Assembly (NCBI GenBank): GCA_009667805.1
Contig: CM019064.1
Span: 113,434,328 to 113,498,327 of the forward strand
Direction: 5' to 3'
DNA length: 64,000 bases
DNA from: Leptobrachium leishanense
Lineage: Eukaryota; Chordata; Amphibia; Anura; Megophryidae
Positions 47,318-57,971 of the stretch are shown one piece after another. Within the stretch, counting starts at the first letter, position 1. Each line of letters opens with the position of its first letter. Under the pieces are notes generated by a model. The model worked only from the letters and a program-made list of their open reading frames with translations. It did no database searches and was not told the DNA's origin. The position numbers and the translations under genes were made by a program.

Positions 47318-47469
47318 CTTGAAAGGAAGTTCTCCAAGGATCTCGTCTTGTCTTCCTTCTTGCATGTAATGCCTTCTCTTTTTTGCTTCTCCATTTCCTT
47401 GATTCTGGACTGGAAGGTATCTACCAAGTCGAACACTGACTTCATCGCAATAGGAACCTCATAGTATTG
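47318..47469 (-). CDS. ccdc80: CCDC80-like exon (QYYEVP ... LENFLS)
   Basis: 152 bp on the minus strand, acceptor TTTTAAAAG and donor GTAATTTG. It encodes QYYEVPIAMKSVFDLVDTF, then SRIKEMEKQKREG and SLENFLS, the helical, charged link before the third P5 domain in CCDC80. Human CCDC80 has nearly the same motif order. The exon starts in phase 0 after VK of the exon at 49930 and leaves two bases (AG) that complete an arginine with the exon at 32125. Confidence 0.9.
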
Positions 47470-49929
47470 CTTTTAAAAGAACATAAAGAGATAAGACGGT
47501 TGGAGGTATAGCAGATCTATAAAATGCCAGTGAAAGAAGTTGGCTCATGTGTAAAATGGTTATCATCCCATGCAATACATCAAAACATTCTGCAAATTTG
47601 GTTGATAAAACAGCTACAATATGCATTTTTTAAGGACTATATTGTGTTTTTCTTGCACCGATAGATTTTGAAATCGAGTCACTTCAATGAATTTCGAAAC
47701 GAGATCTCATAGTAGATTGTTTATACATAGTCTTATCAAAACATATCATAACTCTGTTCCATGTGGGATAGATGACTGGACCTTGCAAATAACCAGCAGG
47801 TTTGGCCTTTTGACAAGAATGTTGACTTACCCAACAAATTGATCTTTTTTTATCTTTACAGTCTGAGGAATTTCAAACAGTACAGCTTTTATTAGGCAGT
47901 AGGTATGCCATGACAGAGAACATGTTAACTTAAAGTCTAACTCCAGCTGCTGCCTGCAGGATTCCTGAATATTGCTTTCTTTCCTGCATACTTGCACCTT
48001 TCGTCTGTGACCAAAAGCTTTTCTTCTTAAATGTTAACCTTATAATAAAACATCTTGCGTATTATGAACACAGACATCACTGTTAATGATATACTACAAG
48101 TAAAATTTCGAGGGGTAACTTAGATATGCGCATACACTTATTTGGACAGTGCTTTCTTTTTTTTCTTTCAAGGAGGCATTACGTAAGCTGTAGAAGAAGC
48201 AGAGCTTAAAAAGACACAAAAATCCATTTGTTTTAATTGTAGACTGCTTCTTTAAGGTTAGGATGTAGGGAAATCAGATTTGGTTCCTCAAGATGGAATC
48301 GGCGACTTCATGACATTACAACAAATTTATTACCATTTCAAAGAAGCTGGGATTGAAGAAGGGTTTTGTTCAAAAACACCTTAAAGACTCTCGCACATGT
48401 TGTACTCATTGGAGGATTTAATAACATGTGTATAAACACAAGCGCTTTTAACAAACCAGCTGTAAAATATCAAACATGCTCCACCCAAAACAACCAAATA
48501 CAGTACAATAAATTGTGATATTTATGCTAAAAAATAGCCACAAAATAATAAAACCCTAAAATAACGTAATAATGCGCCAACATTATCTGCTATAGCTGGA
48601 CAATATTATCAAGATGCGGCTAAACACTTCCAACTAGAGAAAACCAGTACTTATTTTTCACAGGGGTATTGTTTCTAGGTGTGTACATTCATAGCAAACA
48701 TACAGCGAAACCAAAACGATAAAATATAATAGAACTCTTATTATACAGTATATCCATTGGTCTCGCTACTTCCACTGAGTGTGAGCAGTCACGCAATGCC
48801 CAGGTATGTACGGCAGTATATCTCCATCATTTCTTTCGGTATGTAGTCATATAAACTGGGTTTCCATCACCTCATGCTGCATCTTCTCTTTATTGCGCCT
48901 GTCATATAGACCAGTGATACCCCACCCTGGTCCTCAAGTACCGCTAACAGGCCAGATTTTAAGGGTTACCTTGGGGAAATGCTGTGCTGTGCTTCAGATA
49001 ATTTGCAAACCTGGCCAGTTAGGGCTACTCAAGGTTGAAAACCATTGATAGAGGAATACAAACCATAAAATGAAAACAAATTGTATGTAGGTAACCTCTT
49101 TTAATAATTATCAGGGGTTTCATAAAATATAACCTCTTAAAATGAGAGTAAATCTCACTATCTCACCCAGAAAAGTATTATAGTTAGAGTTTCCTAACAT
49201 TTCCTCACAGAATTCCTGATCCTCATTGTCCCAATGTCAACATTCTTACTGCTCTGCCAAACTGCTTCGGGTTCTGCACTCTTGGACGTAGCCACAATGC
49301 GCTTGTCGCCAGCCTCTGAAGCTTTCTCCAATATCAATTTATATGAAAATAGCAATATTGGCGATCCTGGGCTGTACATGTTTGGACAATATATAATTGT
49401 TTATGCAATCTATGGGTAGTGTAGCTGTTGACAGCAGGAGGTGGGAGTTTCTGCCACTGTTTTTGATGCTGACATCTCCCAGAAACAGAAAGTGTAGGTA
49501 AACAAGCTGAAAGTGCAGGATAATCACCTAAAAAGATAATAAACCTTAGACAAATGTTTCCCTACCCTTAACAGGCCAGATTTTGCAGATCACCTTGGGG
49601 AAATCGAGACTGAATACTGCCATTACTGAGCAGCAAATCATATCACCTGTGCTTTGCTTTAGATATCCGGCAGACCTGGCCTGTTAGGGATACTTGAGGA
49701 CAGGGTTGGGACTGTTGAAGACCAGTATTGGTGGTAGCAGAAATGTATTGATAACTGTAAGTGATATAGATATGGGAGTTTGTTTTTTCAGTTAGCCTAC
49801 AGAAAAAACAGAAACTAAAGATTCTTTTACTATGGAAAGACAAGACGGAAAATTAAATTTTTGGGCCCATGGAAATGTTCTTTACAATATATACTACTAT
49901 AACAGGTAGAAAGTTAATGGAACATTTAC
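47470..49929. other. Intron with two hairpin repeats
   Basis: The intron between two CCDC80-like exons. Two copies of a hairpin-like short repeat lie at about 48912-49048 and 49556-49725. Both contain TAACAGGCCAGATTTT, CCTTGGGGAAAT and a complementary AACCTGGCC or GACCTGGCCTGTTAGG. They look like a degraded MITE family; clear duplications were not found. Confidence 0.5.
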
Positions 49930-50066
49930 CTTGACCTTCATATCTAAGTCCGTCAATACCATGAAGAAGTCGTTGTAAGTCATTCCATACTCTTTTCTTA
50001 ATTCTGTTATGAGATCATGGTCCAAGAGATCATCATCTCCAATGACTTTCATGGGTTTTTCATTAT
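49930..50066 (-). CDS. ccdc80: CCDC80-like exon (MTYNDFFMVLTDLD)
   Basis: 137 bp on the minus strand, acceptor CTCATTATAG and donor GTAAATG. It encodes NEKPMKVIGDDDLLDHDL followed by ITELRKEYGMTYNDFFMVL and TDLDMKVK. The phrase LTYNDFFMVLTD is a diagnostic segment of CCDC80 second-domain sequence. It starts with two bases that need a preceding G, which the candidate exon at 51999 supplies, and ends at a codon boundary. Confidence 0.9.
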
Positions 50067-50261
50067 CTATAATGAGAAGTTGTTTGTATCAGACATTGTG
50101 CTAACAGATATTCAATTTCAAATCGGAAGACAAAATGTTAATACCAAAGTTATCTAGCAACACAAAATTAAATAGTGTATGACAGCAAGTTGCAACAAGT
50201 GCTTCCTCTACCCTAACATCAGTTTTTAAGACTTAGCCATGAGACTGAGATAAACATTCCA

Positions 50262-50405
50262 ACCTCTAGATTGTAAGCTCCTATGAGCAGGGCCCTCTAC
50301 ACATCTTGTCTCCATCCTATGTTTGTTTAATTGTGTATTGTTCCCTTTGGTTATTGTGAAGTGCTGCGTAAACTGTTGGCGCTACATAAATGATAATAAT
50401 AATAA
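50262..50405 (+). mobile_element. SINE or LINE tail of L2 type
   Basis: CTAGATTGTAAGCTCCTATG opens a short segment ending GGCGCTACATAAATGATAATAATAATAAC. The same architecture, with a microsatellite-like AATA end, closes the L2 copies in this window. No coding part is attached, so it is either a SINE sharing the L2 tail or a very truncated L2 of another family. Confidence 0.65.
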
Positions 50406-50561
50406 CCAATCTAAGTGCACCGAAACTCATCAACACAGACTTTATATTATAACATGGGTATAAGAAAACAACAAAAAGAGAAAGCAAGGGTAGCTTACTC
50501 TATTGAGGGAAATAAGATCAGCCTCAAATTATGGGATTAAACCCAATTATCCAAACATGAG

Positions 50562-50931
50562 AAGACCAAGAAGATCAATAAAGATCAATTTCAGTGGAAA
50601 CCCACTGAAAAGGAGGTTGATCTAATTAATTAAAATTAAAAAAAAATCTTTAATAGAACTTGGTTTAAAAAAACTCCAACATACAACACGTATCGAGGGT
50701 TGTGTCTAATTTTTGCAGGCTGTTTATTACCTCCTCATATTAAATCCCTGCTTATGGGGAGGTAATAAACAGGCTGCAAAAAATAGACACCAATCCTCGA
50801 TACGTGTTATATGTTGGAGTTTTTTTAAACCAAGTTCTATTAAAAATTTTTTTTGAATTTTAATTAATTAGATCAACCTCCTTTTCAGTGGGTTTCCACC
50901 GAAATTGATCTTTATTGATCTTCTTTGTCTT
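50562..50931. repeat. Long foldback palindrome, 174-bp arms
   Basis: The left arm (about 50562-50735) and the right arm (about 50758-50931) are near-exact complements, separated by roughly 22 bp. Shared pieces include AAGATCAATAAAGATCAATT, GGTTGATCTAATTAATTAAA, ACTCCAACATA with ACACGTATCGAGG, and GGCTGTTTATTACCTCC. Few differences between arms imply recent origin or gene conversion. It contains no ORF. Foldback MITE is the likeliest identity; flanking duplications were not found. Confidence 0.85.
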
Positions 50932-51159
50932 TTTATATTATAACATACTATTATACTTTAATATAATGGCATATTTATATGTATTATGAAAAAGATGCAA
51001 TGCACTTTAATGTACCCTCCGAGACTCATAAAATCAGTATTTGATGTACAGATGTTACTAGTTATTATCATGTTAACGACATCAAAGGGACGATTCTGAT
51101 ATTTTTCCACCTGAAATAAAAACAGCATATGAATCTTTTTTTACTACTACAGTTGCAAG

Positions 51160-51290
51160 TACTTCTAAAGCGCCAACAAGTTCCGTAGCACTGTTCAATG
51201 GGAGTTACAGAATAACAAATATACATACGCGTTACACATACGGAACAGAAGGAGAGAGGACCCTGCTCGAGAGCTTGCAAGCTGCTAAAT
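51160..51290 (-). mobile_element. Truncated L2-type 3' tail on the minus strand
   Basis: TAAAGCGCCAACAAGTTCCG leads a segment with GGACCCTGCTCGAGAGCTTG, the reverse of a tail-and-AGCTTGCAA motif seen in L2-type 3' UTRs. It differs from the four main L2 copies, so it belongs to another subfamily. Confidence 0.5.
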
Positions 51291-51998
51291 TTATTATACT
51301 CGAGGAATGCTTTACACAACACACTATGTTACATCTGTACAAACCTCTAGTTCAGTCAAGCACCACTACTCACTTCCTGGATTTTGTGTTTACAAGTCGT
51401 AAAATTTAATGTCGACCCACCTCAAACACATTCCTAAACTGATCCCAACTGAATTCTCAATGAATTTATCATTATATATAAATCGGTTTGACATTCTAAA
51501 ACTGGGAGTGGGATGGGGGGGATTAAAGGAATTGTTAGTCATTTCCATACATTATGAAAATTAGAAATTTAGCATATCATTCAAAATGTTTTCCTTGTTA
51601 CTTTATGTATTTCGCACCTACAGGTAGATTTCAATATACTGCATGTGTGCAAAAGAGAGGATAACATATAGCCACTGGTGGGAGCATGAAATTAAACGTA
51701 AAACCAACTTCAAATTCTTACCCAAATCTATATGGATTCCTTATTTTCTTATGCTTGATTTATACAAATGTTTTGAGTATAATTTGTGTTGAAATTGAAA
51801 TCCGTGAACCATTAAATATCAGCAGCACACTAAAGACCAGTAATTGCATTTTAAATGCTGTAGAATATAATAATACATCAAAAATATATTTAAAATACAA
51901 AGATATGTGTATGTTTATTCAAAAACTTAGCAACTGCTTTTTCAGGATGTCATGACTGAATATGAATATGATCACTGAAGACAGTTCTCATTACGTAC

Positions 51999-52053
51999 CT
52001 TGATACCAATCTGCATCTGTCTTCTTTTCCCTATGTTCCCTAAATATTGATAC
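51999..52053 (-). CDS. ccdc80: Candidate CCDC80-like exon (REHREKKTDADWYQ)
   Basis: A strong donor, CAAG followed by GTACGT, ends a frame that reads REHREKKTDADWYQ and supplies exactly the G needed by the next exon (DNEKP). The start is less sure. With an acceptor at GTGAAG the exon is 55 bp, begins VSIFREHR in phase 0 and joins the candidate at 57972 in phase. The tract before that acceptor is poor in pyrimidines. An alternative acceptor, TTTAG at about 52041, would break phase with that candidate. Confidence 0.6.
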
Positions 52054-52733
52054 CTTCACTTAGTCCTCCAGGATGTAAATTTTGTAGTATATGGATTGTG
52101 TTTTTATACTTACATTTTAAATGGAGACTTTATGCACTGTGACTTCTCAATATAATTTGAGTGGTCACAGTCACTGTCACCTGAAAGCCCACACCCATCT
52201 TTCTCCGAGAAGGAGAAGAGTCTTGAAGAGCTGAATCAGCTCTCTGAGCAAAGGGGATTAGTTAGTTGTGAACATTCATCTCAAGTTCCTGGATTTAGGA
52301 AATGTGCAAATTTAAAAGTTCCAGAATATATATCCTATGAACCAGTGGAGCGCTAACATATGTTGCTAAAATTAAATTGCTTTTTATTTCCTTTAAAAAA
52401 TAAAAGAGACCCAAAAAGCAAACACACCTCCTCCATCCTCTATTGAAGACCTATCTAACGTTCATAAAAAGTAGATAATTTCACAATCATTATTTAATCC
52501 CTGAGGTGTAAAGTGTTTAAATTAAAAATCCATCTCCTCTCCTCCCATGCTAGTATCTGGTCAAACCCCCCCTTCAATGTTTTTTTTTACCTCCTAATGC
52601 CCTCAAACTGTATACCTTCAGGATTATATCTATACTTTTCTTTAAAATTTAGGGACAAACTATGTTTCTCAAATCCTATCTTGATGTTATTTATACTGTA
52701 TGTTCTCTGACCCGTATGTACAGGGCCCTTTTG

Positions 52734-53556
52734 TGTCATGGTGACACCCGGCATGAGCCCATGTTCAGGGTTAAAAGCCCAAAGTGCAGGGAATACCACT
52801 CAGACAACATGTATAATGACAGAAGGTGAGAACACCACAGGGCTTGGCAGAGACTCCTGCATGACACAACCACAAGGAACCCTAACACTGACAGGCCGGT
52901 CTTTAGAGTAGCCGGGTCTGAGCTAATAGAAGATATCACAGGGCCGTGCAGAGTCTCAGGATACAAGCAGTATATGCTGTGAATCATACGAAAGGGAGTC
53001 CGCACAATCTTGTGCCCATATAACAGCCAGGGAACGTATGCCAGAACGGGTTGTCAGAATTGCCAGGGATCAGAACATCAGAGAGGGACATCAGAACAAG
53101 CTAGGGTCATACACAGAAGATCAGAAGATAAAATAATAAACCAGAAAACAAAAGCATAGTGAGGGAAAACCACGAAATGACCCACACAAGAGCTAGCACA
53201 AAAGGAATAACCAAAATAAACAAAGGACACGGTGACAGGAGTAACAAAACAGACAGAGGGAAACCGAGAACCAAAAATATACTAGAACAAAATATACAAA
53301 CAGACAAGGAACTTGCATGAAGCAGGAAACACAGAGCAACACTGAAATGGCAAGATACTGAATGAGTCAAAAATCATGGAGCAATGCATAATGGGAGCAG
53401 TGCTCTTAAATAGGCAGTGGATCAGAACATGAGATATGATTGAGTGAGCTGACTGCAAACAAGAAACCCTTGGGCTGGAACCCAGGAATGGCAACAGGAA
53501 CCAAGACCTGACCCAGATCAGCTCACATACAGGGGACAGGGCTGGAAACGTGACTT
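52734..53556 (-). mobile_element. Solo LTR 1 inside the Penelope remnant
   Basis: About 823 bp, similar to the neighbouring LTR at both ends. Read on the minus strand it begins AGTCACGTTTCCAGCCCTG, where the other begins TGTAACGATTCCAGCCCTG, and it ends CACCATGACA. The sequence CCCTGTATGTGAGCTGATC is shared. Flanks TTTTG and CTTTG are a possible 5-bp duplication with one change. It has no internal region. Confidence 0.7.
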
Positions 53557-53645
53557 CTTTGCTTTCCCTACGTACTGAAGCCCACATGGGCATATTCAGT
53601 GATATATTAGCTGTTTTGATTTAGACATGATTGTCTCCTTTATTT

Positions 53646-54512
53646 TGTCCTAGGGTCACCCAGCATGAGCCGAGGTGGGGCCCATATTCGGGGTTAAAAG
53701 CCCAAAAGCCATGAGACACCACTGACTAAATACAGAAAACCAGTAGAGAGGCAGGCACGAGGTGAGGACACCACAAGGCTGAGCAGAGACTCCTGCACAG
53801 CGCAACCAAAGGAAATAAATCCTTAACTCTGATAGGCCGGTCCTTAATGTATCCAGATCTATCCTAGGAGGAGATGACACATGGCAGTGTAGGGTCTCAG
53901 GCAATATAGAGTATAATAGATCAGTAAGTATAGGAACTGAAGGGTTAAAGCATAAACATAATAAAATAAATAGCCGAGGTCGCTACACAGAGTAGAGTAG
54001 TCAGCACAGGTCAAAGCACAGAGAATAGTCTACAGAGATAGCCAAGGTTGGTACACAGAGAATCCACACAGGAGCAGGTAGGGATAAAGCACGGGACAGA
54101 AATAAACAAAAATAAAAATAAAAGGCAAGGAAAACAAAGAACCAAATTAATAATAAACCAAAGGGCAAGGCAAGGGCAAATAAAACAAATACAAGTCATG
54201 GGAAACAGAGTGAAAAACAAGCAAAGAAAAACGGAACAAAGCTGAAGCAGAAAAATTTACAAAAACTCAGAGGGGCTTGCTAGCAGCAGGATCACAGAGA
54301 GACACACTGAAAATGACTCAACTCATAGAGCCTAGCACCATGGGAGAAAAACCTACATATAGGAGGCTAATTAAGTGCTAGCACAGACAGGTGATCCATT
54401 CCTGAAGAGCGCTCATAGCAAAGAAACTCCTGGACTGGAATGCAGGAATGACAGGGCAAAAATGAAGACCCGGATCAGCTCACATACAGGGGTCAGGGCT
54501 GGAATCGTTACA
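53646..54512 (-). mobile_element. Solo LTR 2 inside the Penelope remnant
   Basis: 867 bp with TG...CA termini on the minus strand (TGTAACGATTCC...CCTAGGACA). It is flanked by ATTT on both sides (53642-53645, 54513-54516), a 4-bp duplication. The opening TGTAACG resembles the chromovirus LTR at 4887, so a Ty3/gypsy origin is likely. Confidence 0.75.
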
Positions 54513-55035
54513 ATTTTATAATTGTGTGTCCCTTCCTTTGAAATAAAATTTGTAATATGTACTTTTTTTCTTTTGGTTTCAATACGGGTTCGACAGATCC
54601 CATATTCGAAAAAGCCTTTTAAATCATTTAGAAGGGTCCTATTTTGTTCCTCGTTTTTTTTATATGGCTCCACACCAATTTGTTTTTTATTGTGCCACTT
54701 CCCCTACAAGTGAAGCTGGGATTTTGCTCCACATTCTTGTTCCTGGACTTTGGAAGCTTTGGGACTCAGCTCCCGCCAGTCGCTCTCAATGTTCTGGGCA
54801 TTGAGAGCCTTTAGATTGGCTGGATGCTCTGTTGATTCTTTAGGCTTAAAGGAAGCCTGCAGCATGTCATGTCTGTGGAAGCACCAAGGGAGCCTGGCAC
54901 TGTAAAGAAGGTAAGTTGAAACAAAAGTAAGAGGATTTAAACAGGAATAGCATAGATGGGTAGTGTAGAGGCACTCAGGTTGTGTAAATGTGTAACCCCC
55001 TCCATTCCTTCCCCATCATATTTTAAGCCCTACAG

Positions 55036-55174
55036 CAGGGCTGTCAAACTCTGGCCCTCCAGATAATGCTGACCTACAACTCTTGTGATTCTCTTGTCAT
55101 TTATTCCATTCAAAGTGTTCTGAAAATTGTAGGCCATCAACATCAGGGCGGATGGCAAAGGTTTGACAGCCCTG
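55036..55174. mobile_element. Short hAT-type MITE
   Basis: CAGGGCTGTCAAAC and GTTTGACAGCCCTG form a perfect 14-bp terminal repeat. Flanks CCCTACAG and CTCTAAAA agree at 5 of 8 positions, consistent with a decayed 8-bp duplication. Confidence 0.7.
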
Positions 55175-55317
55175 CTCTAAAAGTCTCCCTTCAAGCTTCA
55201 AAACTTTGCATGGTACTAGTCTGCTGTAGAAGTAAAGTTTCATCTTGAACTTGAACTCAAATCAAACTGCCCCTGTTTATTTCCAGGGGCCCAGATCTCT
55301 ACATTTAGGCTGGGTTC

Positions 55318-55705
55318 ACACCTAAGTGTTTTTTGACACGCATAATATGCACATTTTTTGCTGCGCGTATCTCGCAAACGAAAAAAAAGTGCGAACGCGC
55401 ATTGCAGCTGCAGTCTATGGCTGTGAATATGCTGCAATACGCCCCAAAGAAGCTCCTGTACTTCTTTGGGCATAGGATGTTTTACAGCGGGTTCCTACGC
55501 TGCAGTCTATGGCTATGAACGCGATGCAATACGCCCCAAAGACGCTCCTGTACTTCTTTGGGCGTAGGACGTTTTAAAGTGCGTTCCTACGTGCTGTAAA
55601 ACGCCCAGGTGTGAACGAGCCCCATAGGAAATCATGGGATTCCCGTGTTTAGGTGTTTTACAGCGCACAGGAACGCGCTGTAAAACACCTGGTGTGAACG
55701 GGGCC
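55318..55705. mobile_element. PIF/Harbinger-type MITE with TTA duplication
   Basis: GGCTGGGTTCACACCT at the left pairs with GGTGTGAACGGGGCC at the right, and TTA flanks both sides (55315-55317, 55706-55708). The interior repeats TGCAATACGCCCCAAAGA and CTCCTGTACTTCTTTGGGC twice, about 100 bp apart. Confidence 0.8.
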
Positions 55706-55751
55706 TTACAGTATCCCAATTTGTTTGTGTCCTATATGGCTATATTGTCTA

Positions 55752-55877
55752 AGATGTCAGCTCATATGAGCAAGGCCCTCTACACCTTTCATGTCTGGTT
55801 ACTAAGTTTGTTTGTAAACATTTTAGTTGATACCCCAATTGTTATTATAAAGTACTGTGCAAACTGTCGGTGCCTCA
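55752..55877 (+). mobile_element. SINE or LINE tail of L2 type, second copy
   Basis: GATGTCAGCTCATATGAGCAAGGCCCTCT opens a segment that ends with TTATAAAGTACTGTGCAAACTG, similar in order to 50262-50405 (AGCTCCTATGAGCAGGGCCCTCT then AAGTGCTGCGTAAACTG). The hAT element B inserted close to its end. Confidence 0.55.
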
Positions 55878-55964
55878 CCTCAGTGCAGTGGCGTAGCGTG
55901 GGTTGTCAGCGCCCGGGGCCAGCAAAGAATTGTGCGCCCCCCCCCCAACCTGTGGACGTTATCG

Positions 55965-57465
55965 ATATTGCCCCAGCTCTCACATGGATTTGCCCCCAGC
56001 TCATGGATTTGCCCCCCAGCTCATGGATTTGCCCCCCAGCTCATGGATTTGCCCCCAGCTCATGGATTTGCCCCCAGCTCATGGATTTGCCCAAGCTCAT
56101 GGATTTGCCCCCCAGCTCACTCATGGATTTGCCCCAGCTCACGGGGATTTGCCCCCAGCTCTCACATGGATTTGCCTCAGCTCGCACATGGATTTGCCCC
56201 CATCTCATGGATTTGCCCCATCTCATGGATTTGCCTCCCAGCTCACTCATGGATTTGCCCCAAGCTCATGGATTTGCCCCCCAGCTCTCACATGGATTTG
56301 CCCCAGGTCGCACATGGATTTGCCCCCATCTCATGGATTTGCCCCAGCTCATGGATTTGCCCCCAGCTCATGGATTTGCCCCCCAGCTCACTCATGGATT
56401 TGCCCCATCTCATGGATTTGCCCCATCTCATGGATTTGCCTCCCAGCTCACTCATGGATTTGCCCCAGCTCATGGATTTGCCCCCAGCTCATGGATTTGC
56501 CCCCCAGCTCACTCATGGATTTGCCCCATCTCATGGATTTGCCTCCCAGCTCACTCATGGATTTGCCCCCATCTCATGGATTTGCCCCCAGCTCATGGAT
56601 TTGCCCCCCAGCTCACTCATGGATTTGCCCCATCTCATGGATTTGCCTCCCAGCTCACTCATGGATTTGCCCCCATCTCATGGATTTGCCCCCCAGCTCA
56701 CTCATGGATTTGCCCCCCAGCTCATGGATTTGCCCCCCAGCTCATGGATTTGCCCCCAGCTCACTCATGGATTTGCCCCATCTCATGGATTTGCCCCATC
56801 TCATGGATTTGCCCCCCAGCTCATGGATTTGCCCCAGCTCATGGATTTGCCCCCAGCTCACTCATGGATTTGCCCCCATCTCATGGATTTGCCCCCAGCT
56901 CACTCATGGATTTGCCCCCAGGCTCATGGATTTGCCCCCCAGCTCATGGATTTGCCCAAGCTCATGGATTTGCCCCCAGCTCACTCATGGATTTGCCCCC
57001 CAGCTCTCACATGGATTTGCCCCAGCTCGCACATGGATTTGCCCCCATCTCATGGATTTGCCCCCAGCTCACTCATGGATTTGCCCCCAGCTCTCACATG
57101 GATTTGCCCCAGCTCGCACATGGATTTGCCCCATCTCATGGATTTGCCCCCATCTCATGGATTTGCCCCCCAGCTCACTCATGGATTTGCCCCCCAGCTC
57201 ATGGATTTGCCCCCCAGCTCACTCATGGATTTGCCCCCATCTCATGGATTTGCCCCCCAGCTCACTCATGGATTTGCCCCCCAGCTCATGGATTTGCCCA
57301 AGCTCATGGATTTGCCCCCCAGCTCACTCATGGATTTGCCCCCCAGCTCGCACATGGATTTGCCCCCATCTCATGGATTTGCCCCCCAGCTCACTCATGG
57401 ATTTGCCCCAGCTCACTCATGGATTTGCCCCCATCTCATGGATTTGCCCCCAGCCCTTACCTGGA
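55965..57465 (+). repeat. 20/24-bp minisatellite inside hAT element B
   Basis: About 70 units of ATGGATTTGCCCCCAGCTC with or without an extra ACTC. Runs of C vary from three to six. The opening GATATTGCCCCAGCTCTCAC followed by ATGGAT is also found in element A. Three overlapping plus-strand ORFs of 531-642 codons arise because frame shifts of the units still avoid stops; they have no start context and no homology. Confidence 0.95.
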
Positions 57466-57489
57466 TATTGCCCAGGCCCCAGCTCCGGC

Positions 57490-57741
57490 GGGGGTTGAGG
57501 GACCCAGATGCCGGCAGCGCGGGAGCGCCTGCCGGTCTTTAACAGTCCATCCTGTTAGGTGATGCCGCGCAGCCGGTCACGTGGTCCGGCCAATCAGGTG
57601 GTACAGAGACTCCGTACCACCTGATTAGCCGGACCACGTGACCGGCTGCGCACGCCGCGCAGCCGCATCACCTAACAGGACGGACTGTTAAAGACCGGGC
57701 AGGCGCTCCCGCTGCCCGGCATCTGGGTCCCCTCAACCCCC
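57490..57741. repeat. GC-rich inverted repeat in hAT element B
   Basis: The left arm from GGGGTTGAGGGACCCAGATG to CAATCAGGTGGTAC is mirrored by GTACCACCTGATTAGCCGGA to CAACCCC, with a 9-bp loop. Arms are about 115 bp; the right arm has an extra copy of a CGCCGCGCAGCCG-like block. It lies just inside the right terminus of the element. Confidence 0.88.
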
Positions 57742-57971
57742 GGGCCAGTTTTAGGGGCGCAAATGCGCCCCTAACAAAACTGCGCCCGGGGCCACGGCCC
57801 CCCCAGCCCCCCCACGCTACGCCACTGCCTCAGTGTTGTATTGTGGGCAGTTACTGAACTGTTTTTTTCAGTTATAGTCGAATATTACCTTGCATTATGC
57901 AAGTTAATATGTCGACACGTGCTTGTGTACTTCTCTAGTACATCGTCGTGGATGGCTGCCCTTGAACTCAC

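Larger units (their letters stand above)
52490..54720 (-). pseudogene. Penelope-like element GIY-YIG end, split by two LTR insertions
   Basis: Three minus-strand blocks carry consecutive parts of a Penelope-like GIY-YIG endonuclease tail. Block 54720-54513 reads VHITNFISKEGTHNYKI. Block 53645-53557 contains ICPCGLQYVGKAK. Block 52733-52490 has KRALYIRVREH and, after a frameshift, GFEKHSLSLNFKEK, RYNPEGIQFEGI and ERRWIFNLNTL, the usual final motif. The CPCG..YVG segment is the GIY-YIG core. No RT domain is present upstream, so the copy was 5'-truncated before the insertions. Confidence 0.78.
55886..57827 (+). mobile_element. Non-autonomous hAT element with minisatellite interior (element B)
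   Basis: CAGTGGCGTAGCGTGGG and CCCACGCTACGCCACTG are a perfect 17-bp terminal inverted repeat. CCTCAGTG flanks the element exactly (55878-55885, 57828-57835). These are hAT features. The interior is a long minisatellite followed by a GC-rich hairpin, the same layout as element A at 12559 but with different termini. No transposase. Confidence 0.92.

Noticed and set aside
51087..51112. Possible minus-strand exon VEKYQNRPFDVVNM after a TTTCAG acceptor
   Set aside because: No donor site follows in a workable frame, and the confirmed exons already connect without it.
55634..57562. Three plus-strand ORFs of 531-642 codons with HGFAPQL-type repeats
   Set aside because: Products of the ATGGATTTGCCCC minisatellite of hAT element B. 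All three frames are open at once, which does not fit a real gene.
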